This document shows positions 63,137 to 64,000 of a DNA stretch of 64,000 bases, piece after piece. The first letter of the stretch is position 1, and every line of letters begins with the position of its first letter. The notes beneath the pieces are model-generated. The model did no database searches and was not told the origin of the DNA. It was given only the letters and a program-made list of their open reading frames with translations. The position numbers were made by a program, and so were the translations under genes. Source of the DNA: Kaistella faecalis (lineage in GTDB: Bacteria > Bacteroidota > Bacteroidia > Flavobacteriales > Weeksellaceae); NCBI RefSeq assembly GCF_019195395.1, contig NZ_CP078067.1, forward strand, positions 1,441,783 through 1,505,782, written 5' to 3'.

Positions 63137-64000
63137 ATGAATCATGCGATTGCACATATGGATTTGGATGCTTTTTTTGTGTCCTGCGTCAGGCTTCACA
63201 ACAGTGAGTTGAACGGAATTCCCCTGATCATCGGTGGTGGCGAGCGTGGCGTGGTGGCATCGTGTTCATATGAAGCCCGCTATTTCGGGGTGCGGTCGGC
63301 GATGCCCATCAGAATGGCACTGAAACTTTGTCCCGATGCAAAAGTGGTGAAAGGTGATTATGAAATGTTCTCGAAACTCTCGCATAACGTCACCGAAATT
63401 ATTCAGCAGCGTGTCCCTGTGATGGAAAAAGCGAGTATTGATGAGTTTTATCTGGATCTTACCGGAATGGATAAATTTTTTGGCTGCTACCAGTGGACCC
63501 AGGAAATTGCCGCTGAAGTAACCAAAGAAACCGGATTGCCGATCAGTTTTGCACTTTCTACCAACAAAACAGTTTCCAAAATCGGAACCGGAGAATCTAA
63601 GCCCAGCGGAAAACTTGAAATCAAAGAAAAAGAAATCCGCCCATTTCTAAACCCTTTATCCATCCGCAAAATTCCTATGGTAGGAGAGGCGACTTTTCAA
63701 CTGCTTTCCAGAGTTGGAATCCGGACCATCAAAACCCTTTCAGAAATGCCGGTTTTGGCCCTTCAGCAAATGATTGGCAAGAACGGAACAGAGCTCTGGA
63801 AAAAAGCCAACGGAATCGATGAGGCACCTGTCATTCCTTATTCGGAGAGAAAATCAATTTCAAAAGAACATACTTTTTCTAATGATACTATGGATGTGTT
63901 TGCAATGAGAAGCCTGATTTCAGGAATGGCAGAAGAACTCGCTTATCAATTGCGCAAAGAAAAATGGCTCACTTCCACCGTGGTCATCAAAATCCGTTAC
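63137..64000 (+). CDS. dinB: DNA polymerase IV (DinB, Y-family), 3' end outside window
   Basis: Error-prone translesion polymerase. 288 codons are visible. The first catalytic Asp is in AHMDLDAFFVSCV near residues 9-13. The second acidic pair is in EKASIDEFYLDLTG (Asp-Glu), and SFALSTNKTVSKIGTGESKP is the fingers/palm segment. The start at 63137 (MNHAIAHMDLDAFF) places the first motif at the usual distance. In related genomes a similar polymerase beside an S24 regulator is often followed by a DnaE-type polymerase; that part is not in view. Confidence 0.93.
   Translation, partial: MNHAIAHMDLDAFFVSCVRLHNSELNGIPLIIGGGERGVVASCSYEARYFGVRSAMPIRMALKLCPDAKVVKGDYEMFSKLSHNVTEIIQQRVPVMEKASIDEFYLDLTGMDKFFGCYQWTQEIAAEVTKETGLPISFALSTNKTVSKIGTGESKPSGKLEIKEKEIRPFLNPLSIRKIPMVGEATFQLLSRVGIRTIKTLSEMPVLALQQMIGKNGTELWKKANGIDEAPVIPYSERKSISKEHTFSNDTMDVFAMRSLISGMAEELAYQLRKEKWLTSTVVIKIRY

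Noticed and set aside
1-64000. CRISPR array, tRNA, rRNA, prophage or insertion sequence
   Set aside because: None found by eye: no regularly spaced repeats, no cloverleaf-like gene in the gaps, no transposase or integrase frames.

Overview
This is a 64 kb chromosomal window from a member of the Bacteroidota, most likely class Flavobacteriia and probably the Chryseobacterium/Kaistella group (Weeksellaceae). The evidence is a fused MurF-alanine racemase, GldH beside RicT and PBP1A, type III glutamine synthetase, 2TM-domain LytS kinases and a TonB receptor with an N-terminal carboxypeptidase-regulatory domain. Many genes are also preceded by the Bacteroidota -7 box TAnnTTTG, and their start sites lack Shine-Dalgarno sequences. 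The genus is inferred. Nearly all genes are core chromosomal genes. I saw no insertion sequence, prophage, CRISPR array, rRNA or tRNA.

Layout. 1-7183 (-): tdk, murF-alr, a patatin/Omp85-like protein, ybeY and mnmG (cut by the window edge), with a perfect parS site between ybeY and mnmG. 7243-12034 (+): an acidic protein of unknown function, a MurC-like ligase, rsmI, a secreted TPR-like protein and fabG. 12226-14570 (-): a GNAT acetyltransferase, guaC and surE. 14706-19333 (+): a C-terminal processing protease, then a LytS-type kinase, a 2TM protein and a LytTR regulator. 19396-28000: mnmA, an outer-membrane protein, a secreted protein, a TonB-dependent receptor, sodC, a polytopic membrane protein and selO. 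28062-32213 (-): ricT, gldH and pbp1A. 32601-37080 (+): a FadL-like porin with an SGNH lipase-like lipoprotein, then prs and rplY. 37190-43114: small mixed genes including a YkgJ-type metal-cluster protein, a truncated haemoglobin, a Ca/H antiporter, AlkD, HflX, SemiSWEET and a GNAT enzyme. 43195-47120 (-): hemA, hemC, hemD and hemE. 47375-53069 (+): the complete rod-shape operon mreB-mreC-mreD-pbp2-rodA. 53298-56487 (-): an NlpC/P60 lipoprotein and glnA type III. 56688-61093 (+): a large protein of unknown function, an M1 peptidase and a CoaX-like protein. 61130-64000: tadA, a TonB-C-like protein, and an S24-type repressor divergent from dinB.

The genes cluster around envelope construction (murF-alr, MurC-like, PBP1A, mre/rod, the NlpC protein), tetrapyrrole synthesis, translation and tRNA modification (mnmG, mnmA, tadA, rsmI, ybeY, hflX, rplY) and nucleotide supply (tdk, guaC, surE, prs). 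Convergent gene pairs are usually separated by bidirectional hairpin terminators.

The least explained items are: the 555-residue protein at 56688 with a nucleosidase-like C-terminal part; a CoaX-like protein lacking a conserved aspartate; a MurC-like ligase with an altered ATP loop; a palindrome at the S24 regulator/dinB promoters; a palindrome beside the mreB promoter; three genes whose promoter geometry predicts leaderless mRNAs; a possible small RNA beside the NlpC gene; and dispersed hairpin repeats.
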